Assembly: GCA_016200005.1 (NCBI GenBank)
Contig: JACQFP010000007.1
Span: 1-64,000, forward strand
Origin: Verrucomicrobiota bacterium
Lineage (GTDB): Bacteria; Verrucomicrobiota; Verrucomicrobiia; Limisphaerales; PALSA-1396
Length of the DNA stretch: 64,000 bases
Reading direction: 5' to 3'
Shown in pieces: positions 26,676-35,328 of the stretch. The notes below the pieces were generated by a model that was not told the DNA's origin, made no database searches, and saw only the letters and a list, made by a program, of their open reading frames with translations. Both the position numbers and the translations under genes were made by a program. Positions within the stretch are counted from its first letter, which is position 1. The number at the start of each line of letters is the position of its first letter.

Positions 26676-27395
26676 ATGGCATCCGGAGATACAGGCCACG
26701 GATTTAACATCTGGGGCGAGGACCATGCGGTCTATGGCCCGGTGGAATTGCCGCTATTGGTCGATTGGGTGAAGGAACAACGCGTCACGGCGGACACCTG
26801 GATTTTTCCCGAAGACGACAATACCTGGCGCAAAGCTGCGCAGTTGCCGGAACTGCAAATGTTCTTCCGCGCTCAAGCCTTGCCGAGTGCTCCCGACGCG
26901 CCTCCCACCAATAATCTGACCGTCTGTGGCATCAAGCCGGGATCACTGCGGCGCATGAAGATTCTGGCCGACCTCGACGAGCCACAACTCGAGCGCTTCG
27001 TTCAATTCATGGAAGTGCATCAACTCCGTCAGTGGGCGGAGATCGTGAAACAGGGCGACAACGGCGACGCCATGTATCTCATTCTCGATGGTGAACTCCG
27101 GGTCCGCATGATGATCGGCGGCAAGGAAACTATTTTGACCACCCTGAGTATCGGCGAGTTCTTTGGAGAAATCTCCTTGTTCGACCATGGCCCGCGTTCG
27201 GCAGACGTGATCGCCAACAAGGACAGCACGCTGCTGAAAATCTCAGGCGACGCCTTTGAAAAGCTCATCCGCGAAGCGCCGGAGTTGGCTGCTCCATTTC
27301 TGTTTGCCATCGGCAAAACTCTCGCCGCCCGCATCCGCGCTGACAACAAACGCTTCGGCGATTCCCTCGCCTTCGCCCGTGCCGCCGGACACTAA
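26676..27395 (+). CDS. GYF_2 plus cyclic-nucleotide-binding domain protein
   Basis: The 239-residue cytoplasmic protein joins an N-terminal GYF_2-like module (AVYGPVELPLLVDWVKEQRV, WIFPEDDNTWRKA) to a cyclic-nucleotide-binding domain at about 95-225. The latter has the phosphate-binding cassette GEFFGEISLFDHGPRSADVI, preceded by IVKQGDNGDAMYLILDGELR. The Arg and Glu expected to contact the nucleotide are present in GEISLFDHGPRSA. There is no DNA-binding domain, so it is not a CRP-type regulator. It probably senses a nucleotide and passes this to a partner through the GYF module; the partner is unknown. It converges with a small zinc-finger gene 6 nt away. Confidence 0.85.
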   Translation: MASGDTGHGFNIWGEDHAVYGPVELPLLVDWVKEQRVTADTWIFPEDDNTWRKAAQLPELQMFFRAQALPSAPDAPPTNNLTVCGIKPGSLRRMKILADLDEPQLERFVQFMEVHQLRQWAEIVKQGDNGDAMYLILDGELRVRMMIGGKETILTTLSIGEFFGEISLFDHGPRSADVIANKDSTLLKISGDAFEKLIREAPELAAPFLFAIGKTLAARIRADNKRFGDSLAFARAAGH

Positions 27396-27401
27396 TCTGT
27401 C

Positions 27402-27698
27402 TCAATCGCCGAAAAGCTTTTTGAGCTGCTGACGAGCGGCATCCTCGCGCGGGTTTTGCTCAATCTTGGCCACCCACTTCCGCCGCACGAAATCAAAATA
27501 CTCGCAGAAATTGCCCACGTGTTTTTCCGCCACTGGCTCCGCCCGGCGGTCACGGCATTGCTGCGCCGCGCGCACATCGTAACTGACGCAATTCAAACAG
27601 ACCCGTAAATCCGCGCCGCAACGATGACAACTCTCGCTGCGTCCCGGCAAACCGGCCAGCGTCCATTCCCAACCACATCGGTGACAATGCCGTGTCAT
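27402..27698 (-). CDS. Small zinc-ribbon-like protein
   Basis: The 98-residue protein starts MTRHCHRCGWEW and contains further Cys clusters (SCHRCGADLRVCLNCVSYD, QQCRDRR, NFCEYFDF), which suggests at least one zinc-binding site. The C-terminal half is helical and charged. The motif VCLNCVSYDVRAAQQCRD followed by a conserved FCEYF recurs in a small uncharacterised protein family I recall from many bacteria. Its function is unknown. It is convergent with the cNMP-binding gene. Confidence 0.75.
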   Translation of the reverse strand: MTRHCHRCGWEWTLAGLPGRSESCHRCGADLRVCLNCVSYDVRAAQQCRDRRAEPVAEKHVGNFCEYFDFVRRKWVAKIEQNPREDAARQQLKKLFGD

Positions 27699-27840
27699 GC
27701 CGCGATTCTAATTTCGCCCCGTTGATTTGCCAGTGAAGAATGGCGGTTGGGAGGCTGCGGTCACTGGGAAATTCAATTGTCTTTTGGGCCGCGCTGGATT
27801 AAATCCTTCCACGTTTCCGGCATGAAACCCTGATAAAACC

Positions 27841-28356
27841 ATGATTCACACGCCCAATCGTCGCATCGCGGCAGTCGCCCTGCTGGTGCTGCTGTTCGAT
27901 CAGTTGACCAAACTGGCGGTGCTGAAATACCTCGGCTACGCGCAGGAGCGGGTGATCGTGCCGGGCTTCTTCAAGTTCGTCCACTGGGGCAACACGGGCT
28001 CGGCGTTCAGCATGTTTCCGGGCAACAACGAACTTTTGGCCGTGGTCGCGCTGGTTGCCTTGTTGGTGTTGTTTCTCAGCCGCCATCATTTTGATTCACG
28101 CACGCCATTGGGCCAGCTTTCGATGGGACTGATCTTCGGCGGCATCGTGGGCAATCTGATTGACCGCCTCCATCCGGCGCGACAACACGTCATTGACTTT
28201 ATTTATTTTTATCTGCAACGGCGCGGTGGCGGTGAAGTCGGTTTCCCAGCGTTCAATGTGGCCGACAGCGCCATCTGCATTGGCGTGGGCCTCATCTTCT
28301 TTCTTTCGTGGAAAAGCGAATCCCCGTCCCGCCAGACGGTGGAACCGCCGACTTGA
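27841..28356 (+). CDS. lspA: Lipoprotein signal peptidase (signal peptidase II)
   Basis: LspA cleaves the signal peptide of prolipoproteins after lipidation at the conserved Cys. The 171-residue protein has four predicted membrane helices and both catalytic aspartates in their signature contexts: Asp at about 108 in FGGIVGNLIDRL and Asp at about 142 in FNVADSAICIG. Also present are DQLTKLAV near the start and NTGSAFSMF. It is slightly longer than usual, with a Ser/Arg/Pro-rich tail. A pseudouridine synthase of the RluD type follows 41 nt later, a common lspA-rluD arrangement. Confidence 0.96.
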   Translation: MIHTPNRRIAAVALLVLLFDQLTKLAVLKYLGYAQERVIVPGFFKFVHWGNTGSAFSMFPGNNELLAVVALVALLVLFLSRHHFDSRTPLGQLSMGLIFGGIVGNLIDRLHPARQHVIDFIYFYLQRRGGGEVGFPAFNVADSAICIGVGLIFFLSWKSESPSRQTVEPPT

Positions 28357-28397
28357 AGTGAAGGCGACTCCTCGATCGTTGAATTGCTCCAACGACC

Positions 28398-29396
28398 ATG
28401 CTTCAACGCCTCAATGCCTCCGCGGGTCAAACGCCACTACCCATGTCGCCTCGTACTGAAATCATCACCGTGGAAAAATCTTTGCCTGCCGGGCGGCTCG
28501 ATACGTTTATGCGTGCGCAATTTCCGGCGGTGTCCCGCGGCACGATCCAGCGGTTGATCGAGCAAGGCCACATTCGGGTCAACGGTCGCGCTGCCAAATC
28601 AACTCACCATCCGCACGCCGGCGAACTCATCGAAATTTACTGGCCGGAGGCGCGTCCTGCCGAAGCACGGCCCGAAGAAATTCCGCTCGACGTCTTGTTC
28701 GAGGACGCCGACCTGCTGGTGTTGAACAAACCACCCGGGCTGGTGGTGCACCCCGCGGCGGGGCACGAGGAGCACACGCTGGTCAACGCGCTGCTCCACC
28801 ATTGCGCCGGGCAACTCAGCGGCATCGGCGGCGTGGCCCGGCCCGGCATTGTGCATCGCCTCGACAAGGAAACCAGCGGTTGCCTCGTGGTCGCCAAGAA
28901 TGATGCCGCGCATCTGTCGCTGGCTGCGCAGTTCGCCAGCCGCAAGGTGAAGAAAATCTACCACGCCATTGTCTGCGGCGAAATTCAGCGCGACCAGGGC
29001 GAAATCCGCGTCGCCATCGCCCGCCATCCCACGCATCGCAAACGGATGGCCGCGACCGATGATCGCGGACGCGCGGCTTGGACGAGTTATCGCGTGCTTG
29101 AGCGTTTGAACACCGCCACACTCGTCGAAGCCCGCCTACACACCGGGCGGACTCATCAAATCCGCGTTCATTTTCAGCATCTCGGTTTTCCGCTGATCGG
29201 CGACACGACCTATGGCAATCGACAAAACAAGCGCTTGGAGGAGTTGACCGCTTACTGCGCGCCTCGCCAGATGTTGCACGCGCAAACGCTTTCCTTCATG
29301 CACCCGCGCACAAAGAAGAGGCTGACGTGTGAAGCTCCATGGCCCAAGGATTTTCAGGAGGCGCTACAAGTTTTGCGCGGCATTGACACTCCTTGA
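28398..29396 (+). CDS. rluD: RluD/RluA-family 23S rRNA pseudouridine synthase
   Basis: The protein has an N-terminal S4 RNA-binding domain (LPAGRLDTFMRAQFPAVSRG, RLIEQGHIRVNGR) and a catalytic domain with the RluA-type signature RPGIVHRLDKETSGCLVVAK, the nucleophilic Asp at about residue 156. It ends with RLHTGRTHQIRVHFQHLGFP. Members isomerise uridines in large-subunit rRNA, helix 69 in the case of RluD. An internal ATG at 28443 (MSPRTEII) is an equally good start and closer to the family's usual N-terminus. Adjacent to lspA, as in many bacteria. Confidence 0.9.
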   Translation: MLQRLNASAGQTPLPMSPRTEIITVEKSLPAGRLDTFMRAQFPAVSRGTIQRLIEQGHIRVNGRAAKSTHHPHAGELIEIYWPEARPAEARPEEIPLDVLFEDADLLVLNKPPGLVVHPAAGHEEHTLVNALLHHCAGQLSGIGGVARPGIVHRLDKETSGCLVVAKNDAAHLSLAAQFASRKVKKIYHAIVCGEIQRDQGEIRVAIARHPTHRKRMAATDDRGRAAWTSYRVLERLNTATLVEARLHTGRTHQIRVHFQHLGFPLIGDTTYGNRQNKRLEELTAYCAPRQMLHAQTLSFMHPRTKKRLTCEAPWPKDFQEALQVLRGIDTP

Positions 29397-29408
29397 CGAC
29401 AGGAGCGG

Positions 29409-30827
29409 TCAGGGGTTCACCGGCAGCGCCTGGATTTCCAGGGTTTTGCTCCCGCCAATCAACGCTGTGCCGTTGATGCGGGAGTTGAGCAGCAGCGGCG
29501 GCAACTGATTCTGCAGAGGTAGTTGAAGCTGGCCGGTCGCGGTCGTGCTGACGTTTGTTTTGTAAGCATCGGCGTTGCTGACATTCGCCAGCAAATGTCC
29601 GCTGAAGACCACTCTCTGATTCAAACTGCGGTTCGTGCCCTCGACGCGGAAGAAATAATCCTGCTCCGCTTGAAGCTCAGATTTGACGCCGGTCTTGAAC
29701 ACATCCACCTTCGCCGCCATTTTGGCTTTCCGTTCCCGGTTGCTCGCAGTGGCTTTCCCGTCGGCGTCTTTCTGTTTCAAACTCGTGTCGGCGATTTGCA
29801 GAAATCCCGCATAGGTCGATCCATCCCGGTCAATCACGCGCACCTGGTTGCCGCCCTGCCCCGTGGAATCTGCCCATCGGGCGCTCTGCGAGGTGTCCCC
29901 ACTGCTATTCCACGGGGCAAGTTCCATCTGGAAGGAAGTCAACACCACGTTTGCATTTGAAGATCGCGACGCCACGCCGCCCTTGGCGACCGGCACCACT
30001 TGCGCGAATCGTTGATTGACCGTCGCGCGGGAAAGCTCGTTGACACTTTTCTGTTCAAGTTCCGTGGCGGTATAGAATGCTTGTGCGGGCGGGGTGATCT
30101 TCGTGGCCGGCAGAGGTGACGGCGCTGAGGCGGGCGCGGGCGCGGTCAAACTTCTCGCGGCCAGTTGCTTCTTGGCGGACTCGCTTTCCGCGAGGACATC
30201 GGATGGCGTCAAGCTTGAATCAGTTCGTGGATTGTTGGCGTTCACGGCAACTCGCCCATCGGCGAGTGGCGGCGCAGCGGCAGGCGCAATCGTCTGCGTA
30301 GAGGATTCACCTCCTGAACCCGCCGGCTTTTTTCCCGGACCGACATCCCGGCCGCCGAGTCGCTCGACCAACGTCTTGTCCACCGCGGATTTCTCCAACT
30401 GCTGCGGTTCGTTGGAAGGCGCAGCCGCAAGGCTCAATGGTTGTTCCGCTGGCGGGGCGGCTAACGTCGGTTTGGGTGTCAAGATGTTGTCTGCAATTTG
30501 ATCGGCCGATTGTACAACCGAAATTGTTTCGCCCAGTTCCAAAGATTTGGTCGTTTGATTCTGCGTCTGCCAGAGCATCCATGTCCCAACCAGCAGGACA
30601 GCGAACACAGAAACGCCCAACGCGATGCGTGGCCAAAGACCGGCGAACAATTGCGAAAGAAAACTGCCCTGGCGCGGTGAGCGCTTCGGAATTACCCGTG
30701 CCACCTCGGACTGAAGCATGTTGCGCGTGGCCGGATGCAGCTCTAACGGCGCACCCGCCTCCGTCCGACGCTTGTCGGCGTAGGCTTTAAGCTGCTTTTC
30801 GATGTTGCGTTCCGGTTCGGTTGCCAT
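29409..30827 (-). CDS. Transmembrane anti-sigma-like partner of an ECF sigma factor
   Basis: The 472-residue protein has a short cytoplasmic N-terminus (NIEKQLKAYADKRRTEAGAP), one membrane helix at about 68-88 (IALGVSVFAVLLVGTWMLW), and a long low-complexity, Ala/Pro/Ser-rich outer region with beta segments near the C-terminus (FFRVEGTNRSLNQRVVFSGH). It starts 6 nt downstream of an ECF sigma factor stop, the usual place for an anti-sigma factor. A classic zinc-binding H-x3-C-x2-C anti-sigma motif is absent, so the assignment rests on gene order and topology. Confidence 0.65.
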   Translation of the reverse strand: MATEPERNIEKQLKAYADKRRTEAGAPLELHPATRNMLQSEVARVIPKRSPRQGSFLSQLFAGLWPRIALGVSVFAVLLVGTWMLWQTQNQTTKSLELGETISVVQSADQIADNILTPKPTLAAPPAEQPLSLAAAPSNEPQQLEKSAVDKTLVERLGGRDVGPGKKPAGSGGESSTQTIAPAAAPPLADGRVAVNANNPRTDSSLTPSDVLAESESAKKQLAARSLTAPAPASAPSPLPATKITPPAQAFYTATELEQKSVNELSRATVNQRFAQVVPVAKGGVASRSSNANVVLTSFQMELAPWNSSGDTSQSARWADSTGQGGNQVRVIDRDGSTYAGFLQIADTSLKQKDADGKATASNRERKAKMAAKVDVFKTGVKSELQAEQDYFFRVEGTNRSLNQRVVFSGHLLANVSNADAYKTNVSTTATGQLQLPLQNQLPPLLLNSRINGTALIGGSKTLEIQALPVNP

Positions 30828-30833
30828 AGCGAT

Positions 30834-31478
30834 CTAAAGGTTAGACGGGAAAGCGGCGGATTTCTCTTGCGAAAATGCCAATCGCACGATTTCCTCCAGT
30901 CGATCCAGGCATTTGCTCAGTCGCGAACTGACGGTCTTCAGGTTCAAACCCAACGTCTTGCCGATTTCCTCATAACTCAAATCGCCGAAGTAACGCAACT
31001 CGATGATTTCCTGGCATGGATCGCCAAGCCGGTCGAGCGCCTGTCGCAGCGCCGCCATCCGCTCAGCATTCATCAGAATTGTGTCCGCGCCGGGCGCAGC
31101 GCTGGGTGGATCGATCACCAGCCCGTTCTCCGGATTTTCCGCGTGCAGGGAAATAGGCGTTTGTCCCCCGCCACGCTTGGCGGCCCGCTGATGTTCACGG
31201 TAGTCGCGCGCCTTATTGGCAGCTATGCGGAACACCCACGTTTGAAAGCGGCTTCGCCCGCTGAATGAATCGAGATTCTTGATCACCGACAGGAACGCCT
31301 CCTGACAGATTTCCTCGACATCCTCCCGTGTGAAGTCGGACGCCAGTTGGAACACAAAGCGTCCCACCGCCGCATAATGCGAATCAAACAGTTCATCCCA
31401 CGCCTGCGCCTCGCCCCGGCGACACCGGGCAATCAAATCGGCTTCAGGCGCGGGATTCATCAACCGCATTTTAGCCAT
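30834..31478 (-). CDS. ECF-type RNA polymerase sigma factor
   Basis: The 214-residue protein has sigma region 2 (DLIARCRRGEAQAWDELFDS, ICQEAFLSVIKNLDSFSGRS, FQTWVFRIAANKARDY) and region 4 (LGDPCQEIIELRYFGDLSYE, EIGKTLGLNLKTVSSRLSKC), joined by a longer Pro/Gly-rich linker. It directs RNA polymerase to a small regulon, probably an envelope response. Three ATG codons lie within the first seven codons, so the exact start is open. It is followed after 6 nt by a transmembrane protein that is probably its regulator. It lies 57 nt downstream of lnt on the same strand. Confidence 0.93.
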   Translation of the reverse strand: MAKMRLMNPAPEADLIARCRRGEAQAWDELFDSHYAAVGRFVFQLASDFTREDVEEICQEAFLSVIKNLDSFSGRSRFQTWVFRIAANKARDYREHQRAAKRGGGQTPISLHAENPENGLVIDPPSAAPGADTILMNAERMAALRQALDRLGDPCQEIIELRYFGDLSYEEIGKTLGLNLKTVSSRLSKCLDRLEEIVRLAFSQEKSAAFPSNL

Positions 31479-31535
31479 CGGCCGTCAAATCGCAATCCCA
31501 ACCTGTCCTGCGAAACGCGCGGCCTCCGGAATGCA

Positions 31536-33230
31536 TCAAGTCCGCGTTCCATTTACGACTCGATCTCCTCGCTGGAAGACATTCCTTATCAACATCACTG
31601 CAGTCAACACGACGCATCCCCACCCAAACCAATCGCCGTATTGACGGTAAAAGGTCGGCGGACGTTTCTCTCCAACCGGCAGCAATGGAATCCGCGCCAG
31701 TTTGAAGCCGGCACCGTAAATATCTCTGGTTCCTGGAAAATACACTTCGTGCAGTCGTCCATGCGAATCGATCCAGCAGGTCAGGCCGTTGTTGGTGCAT
31801 CGAACGAGCGGCAGGCCGTTTTCCACGGCGCGAAAGAGCGCATCGACGGCGTGTTGCCATTGGGCGGCACTGTCGCCGAACCAACCGTCGTTGGTCAGGT
31901 TCAACAGGAAATCAGTGTCGGCTTCCACGTATTCGCGAACCAGATGCGGGAAGACATCTTCGGAACAGATCAGCACGGCGATCTTGGCTTTGGGCTCGGT
32001 CAATTGAAATTGCACCGGGCCGTCGCCCGACTTGAAGCCGCGATCAAGCGTACGGAATCTGTTCAGGAAAGAAAACCAGCGGCCCAGCGGCATGTATTCG
32101 CCGAACACGACGAGATGCCGCTTGTGATAGCGAGCGACCAGTTCGCCTTTCGGATGGACGAGGAAACTGCTGTTGAACCAATCAACCTGCGGTGGATCAC
32201 CGGAATTTTCCCGCGCCCGAAAATCATTCGCGCCAAGAATCATCCAGGTCTTGTGGGGCAGGACGAGGTTGGTGATGGCGTGATGAATGGCCAGATTGTA
32301 GCGGGTCATGAAATTGGGCAGCGCGGATTCCGGCCAGACCAGCAGTTCGGGTTGCGCCGCCAAGGCCTGCTCGGAAAGGTGAACCAGTTTGTTGAAGCGA
32401 TTGGTCTTCTCGTTGGGGTCCCAAATCACGTACTGCGGAATGGCGGGCTGCACCAGCGCCACTTTTAATTCGCGGCCGGACGGTTCGGTATCTGCAAGTC
32501 GTGTGAATCCAAACGCTACCACGCCAGCCAACGCCGCCAATGGCGGGGCCACTTCAGCCAACCATGCCCGATGCGACGCGCGATGTCGCTGGAACATGAG
32601 CGTGGCGCCAGCCAGCGCAACGGAAACCCAAACAATCAGGAATGAAACTCCATAGACGCCCGTCACCGAAGCGATCTGAATGAGTGGAAGAAATGTGAAT
32701 TGAGAAACGCCGAGCGAATACGGAAAGCCGGTCAGTATCCGTGCGATGCCCATTTCCATAGCCACCCACGCGGCGGCGCAGGTGAAAGCCCACACTGCCC
32801 GTTGTCGCCAACTCAAGGACAATAATGAATCCGCCAATTCTGCCGGGCCGGAGGACGAATTATCCTGCGCAAACTTCTTTGGGAAGCAGCGACAACAAAC
32901 CCACACCCATGCGACAGTGTAAAGCGCCATGAGTCCGCCGACGGCCAGCCAGGCAACGACGGCGCGAACCGGTATCGGAATCCGTAACAGCCAGTAGAAT
33001 GGCACGAGGTATTGCACCACACCGGCCGCGTATCCCAGCAACAAGACTTTTCGGGTGGGCTGGCCCAGCGCACTGATCAGTATCAGACCGGGCGCCAGCC
33101 AGGCCAGCCACGCCAGTTCAAATTTGGGAAAGGCGAGCGCGAGAAGAAGTCCCGCCCCCAGTGCGAGGGTATATCGTCTCCAATCCAATATCTGACGAGC
33201 AGGTTCCTTCAACCACCACAGCTTCGCCAA
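31536..33230 (-). CDS. lnt: Apolipoprotein N-acyltransferase
   Basis: Lnt adds the third acyl chain to lipoproteins in the inner membrane. The 564-residue protein has an N-terminal multi-helix domain (YTLALGAGLLLALAFPKFEL, WLAPGLILISALG) and a C-terminal nitrilase domain. All three catalytic residues are seen: Glu in LLVWPESALPNF, Lys in RYHKRHLVVFGEYMPLG and Cys in AVLICSEDVFP. The NLTNDGWFGDSAAQWQH motif is also conserved. The start appears to be a TTG at 33230, as no in-frame ATG lies near the N-terminus. With lspA it supplies two of the three lipoprotein-maturation steps in this window. Confidence 0.95.
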   Translation of the reverse strand: MAKLWWLKEPARQILDWRRYTLALGAGLLLALAFPKFELAWLAWLAPGLILISALGQPTRKVLLLGYAAGVVQYLVPFYWLLRIPIPVRAVVAWLAVGGLMALYTVAWVWVCCRCFPKKFAQDNSSSGPAELADSLLSLSWRQRAVWAFTCAAAWVAMEMGIARILTGFPYSLGVSQFTFLPLIQIASVTGVYGVSFLIVWVSVALAGATLMFQRHRASHRAWLAEVAPPLAALAGVVAFGFTRLADTEPSGRELKVALVQPAIPQYVIWDPNEKTNRFNKLVHLSEQALAAQPELLVWPESALPNFMTRYNLAIHHAITNLVLPHKTWMILGANDFRARENSGDPPQVDWFNSSFLVHPKGELVARYHKRHLVVFGEYMPLGRWFSFLNRFRTLDRGFKSGDGPVQFQLTEPKAKIAVLICSEDVFPHLVREYVEADTDFLLNLTNDGWFGDSAAQWQHAVDALFRAVENGLPLVRCTNNGLTCWIDSHGRLHEVYFPGTRDIYGAGFKLARIPLLPVGEKRPPTFYRQYGDWFGWGCVVLTAVMLIRNVFQRGDRVVNGTRT

Positions 33231-33350
33231 TTCAAATTGAAACTCAAGGCTCGAAGATCAACCGGTTTGATGCATTTTCCTTCACGGACATCGAGGCTTG
33301 ACAAATCTTTCGGTGAGTAAAAGCTAATCGTAATTCATTTCTCCGAACCT

Positions 33351-34370
33351 ATGAAAAAAGCGATGGTGCTATTCATTTTTGGTTTGCTGGCCGCGCGCGC
33401 ATCGGCAGTTCAGCTCTACGAAGCGTTTGCGTATCCCCCGGCTTCCAGCCTGGCGACCAGCACAAACGGTCAAGGCGGCTGGATTCTCACCGCCGGAACC
33501 AGCCCGACGATACAGGCCGGTTCGCTATCGACGCCCGGTTTGGCCCCGCCTTCCGATGGCAACAGCCTGGTTTTCGGCGGCGTGCAGATGGAGGTGCGCC
33601 ATGCCTTGACGAATTTACTCGGCGGCGAACAACCCGGCGCTTACATGTATTCGCTGGCTTTCAAAGTCACCAATTTGGGAACGATGACCACCAACGGTGA
33701 CTTCATCGCCGCTTTTTCTCAATCGACTCTGACCAGCGCTTACGGCGGGTTGTTATATCTTCGCAAGGACATCTCAAGCACTCCCAACGGTTACAACCTC
33801 GGGGTGGCAAAAACTTCCGGAGTGGGCGGAGATGTTGAATGGGACACGAACGTGTACCTGGTGGGAGAAACCAATTTTGTCGTTTGCCGCTATGCGACGC
33901 CCGGCCAAGGCGATGTTTCGTACTTGTGGATCAACCCTGATCCGTCCACCTACGGAGTCGCTGATGCGAATCGCCCCGCCCCCACACTCACGGCTACAGC
34001 CGGCACGGATGCGCTGACGGGCGTGGGCCAGTTTCTACTTCATCAAGTATCGGCGTCGGAAGGCCCCGGCGGAATTGTCGTCGATCAAATCCGGGTCGAA
34101 GGCATCTGGCCGTCGGTGACGCCGATTCCCCTGAGCATTACCAACGCCATCACGGACGGCACGAATTTGTTCCTGTCCTGGGGAGGTTTTCAAAGTGTTT
34201 ATTTGCAGCAAACCACCAGTCTGACGCCACCGGTCACTTGGAGCAATCTCAACGGCGGCTCGTTTAGCAGCGGCAACAACAATGGCAGCATTCGCAATTA
34301 CACGGTTACCAACGCCACCGGCGATCCGGTGCCCAAATTCTTCCGGCTTCACGCGTGGTACGCGGAATGA
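33351..34370 (+). CDS. Exported hypothetical protein with a lectin-like fold
   Basis: The 339-residue protein has a clear signal peptide ([17 protein letters not shown]) and a body rich in Gly, Ser, Thr and Asn with beta segments ([47 protein letters not shown]). Such proteins in this phylum resemble concanavalin-like, choice-of-anchor surface domains. The C-terminal part ([20 protein letters not shown] followed by [20 protein letters not shown]) is the short Ig-like tail often found on verrucomicrobial secreted proteins. No known enzyme motif is visible. The next gene, a pseudopilin, begins 41 nt downstream. Confidence 0.7.
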   Translation: MKKAMVLFIFGLLAARASAVQLYEAFAYPPASSLATSTNGQGGWILTAGTSPTIQAGSLSTPGLAPPSDGNSLVFGGVQMEVRHALTNLLGGEQPGAYMYSLAFKVTNLGTMTTNGDFIAAFSQSTLTSAYGGLLYLRKDISSTPNGYNLGVAKTSGVGGDVEWDTNVYLVGETNFVVCRYATPGQGDVSYLWINPDPSTYGVADANRPAPTLTATAGTDALTGVGQFLLHQVSASEGPGGIVVDQIRVEGIWPSVTPIPLSITNAITDGTNLFLSWGGFQSVYLQQTTSLTPPVTWSNLNGGSFSSGNNNGSIRNYTVTNATGDPVPKFFRLHAWYAE

Positions 34371-34411
34371 CGGGTTTGACTTTTCGGAGCCGGGAGCTAA
34401 TTTCGGTGACC

Positions 34412-35308
34412 ATGCGCGGAAAACAGTATTCAACAAATCCTTCTACGTCCGCACGCCAACAACCGCGGCCTCCGGCGAATTCCTCGCCTGAGCCGGTCGG
34501 TGCCTTCACCTTGATCGAATTGCTGGTGGTCATCGCCATCATCGCGATTCTGGCGGGGCTGTTGTTGCCCGCGCTTGCCAAGGCCAAAATCAAAGCGCAA
34601 GGCATTCAATGCATGAACAATCTCAAACAGTTGCAGTTGGTGTTTCTCATGTACCCGGACGATAACAATGACCGACTGACCTCCTCGGGTTACACCTCGC
34701 CCGTTGAACCCACTGCGTGGGTGAACGGCTGGGAGGATTTCAATGGAGGCAACCCGGACAACACGGACACGCGAACCCTCACAGATCCCGCCCGGGCGAA
34801 GTTCGCACCCTATCTCTCCAGTGTTGCCGTTTACAAATGCCCGGCGGACCATAGTGCAGTGACCGTTGGTGGCAGACGGATCGAACGGATTCGGAGCCTG
34901 AGCATGGGCCAGCAGTGGGCCGGTCCCGGCGATTGGTTGGATCCAGCCGGGTTCGGTATCAACGGCACTTCAAAGAAGTACCGGGTTTATTTCAAGAAGT
35001 CGAGCATCGATGTCCCCGCCATGCGTTTTGTGTTTCTGGATGAACACCCGGACAGTCTCAATGCCGGCGGATTTGCGAACATGATGGTCGAGAGTCCGGC
35101 CGCTGCAAGAATCATTGATTTCCCAGCCAGTTCGCACAACGAGGCCGGCGGCATCTCGTTCTCGGACGGCCACGCCGAGATTCGCAGGTGGCGCGATGCG
35201 CGAACCCGCCCGCCAGTCCGCTACAATAGCAACCTCCAGTTGAATGTCGCGTCGCCCAACAATGAGGACATGATCTGGCTGTCCGACCGCACTTCCGCCC
35301 GTAATTGA
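34412..35308 (+). CDS. Prepilin-type pseudopilin with H-X9-DG signature
   Basis: Shortly after the start comes the prepilin cleavage and methylation motif [20 protein letters not shown] and the hydrophobic helix [20 protein letters not shown]. The C-terminal region carries [19 protein letters not shown], the H-X9-DG signature of type II secretion-like pseudopilins in Planctomycetes and Verrucomicrobia. From the ATG at 34412 it has 298 residues, with a leader of about 30. The frame opens earlier at 34355 and overlaps the previous gene. It could form a short pilus-like structure with the PilC homologue elsewhere in the window. Confidence 0.88.
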   Translation: MRGKQYSTNPSTSARQQPRPPANSSPEPVGAFTLIELLVVIAIIAILAGLLLPALAKAKIKAQGIQCMNNLKQLQLVFLMYPDDNNDRLTSSGYTSPVEPTAWVNGWEDFNGGNPDNTDTRTLTDPARAKFAPYLSSVAVYKCPADHSAVTVGGRRIERIRSLSMGQQWAGPGDWLDPAGFGINGTSKKYRVYFKKSSIDVPAMRFVFLDEHPDSLNAGGFANMMVESPAAARIIDFPASSHNEAGGISFSDGHAEIRRWRDARTRPPVRYNSNLQLNVASPNNEDMIWLSDRTSARN

Positions 35309-35328
35309 GGAACGCGCCCGCGCTGGGT

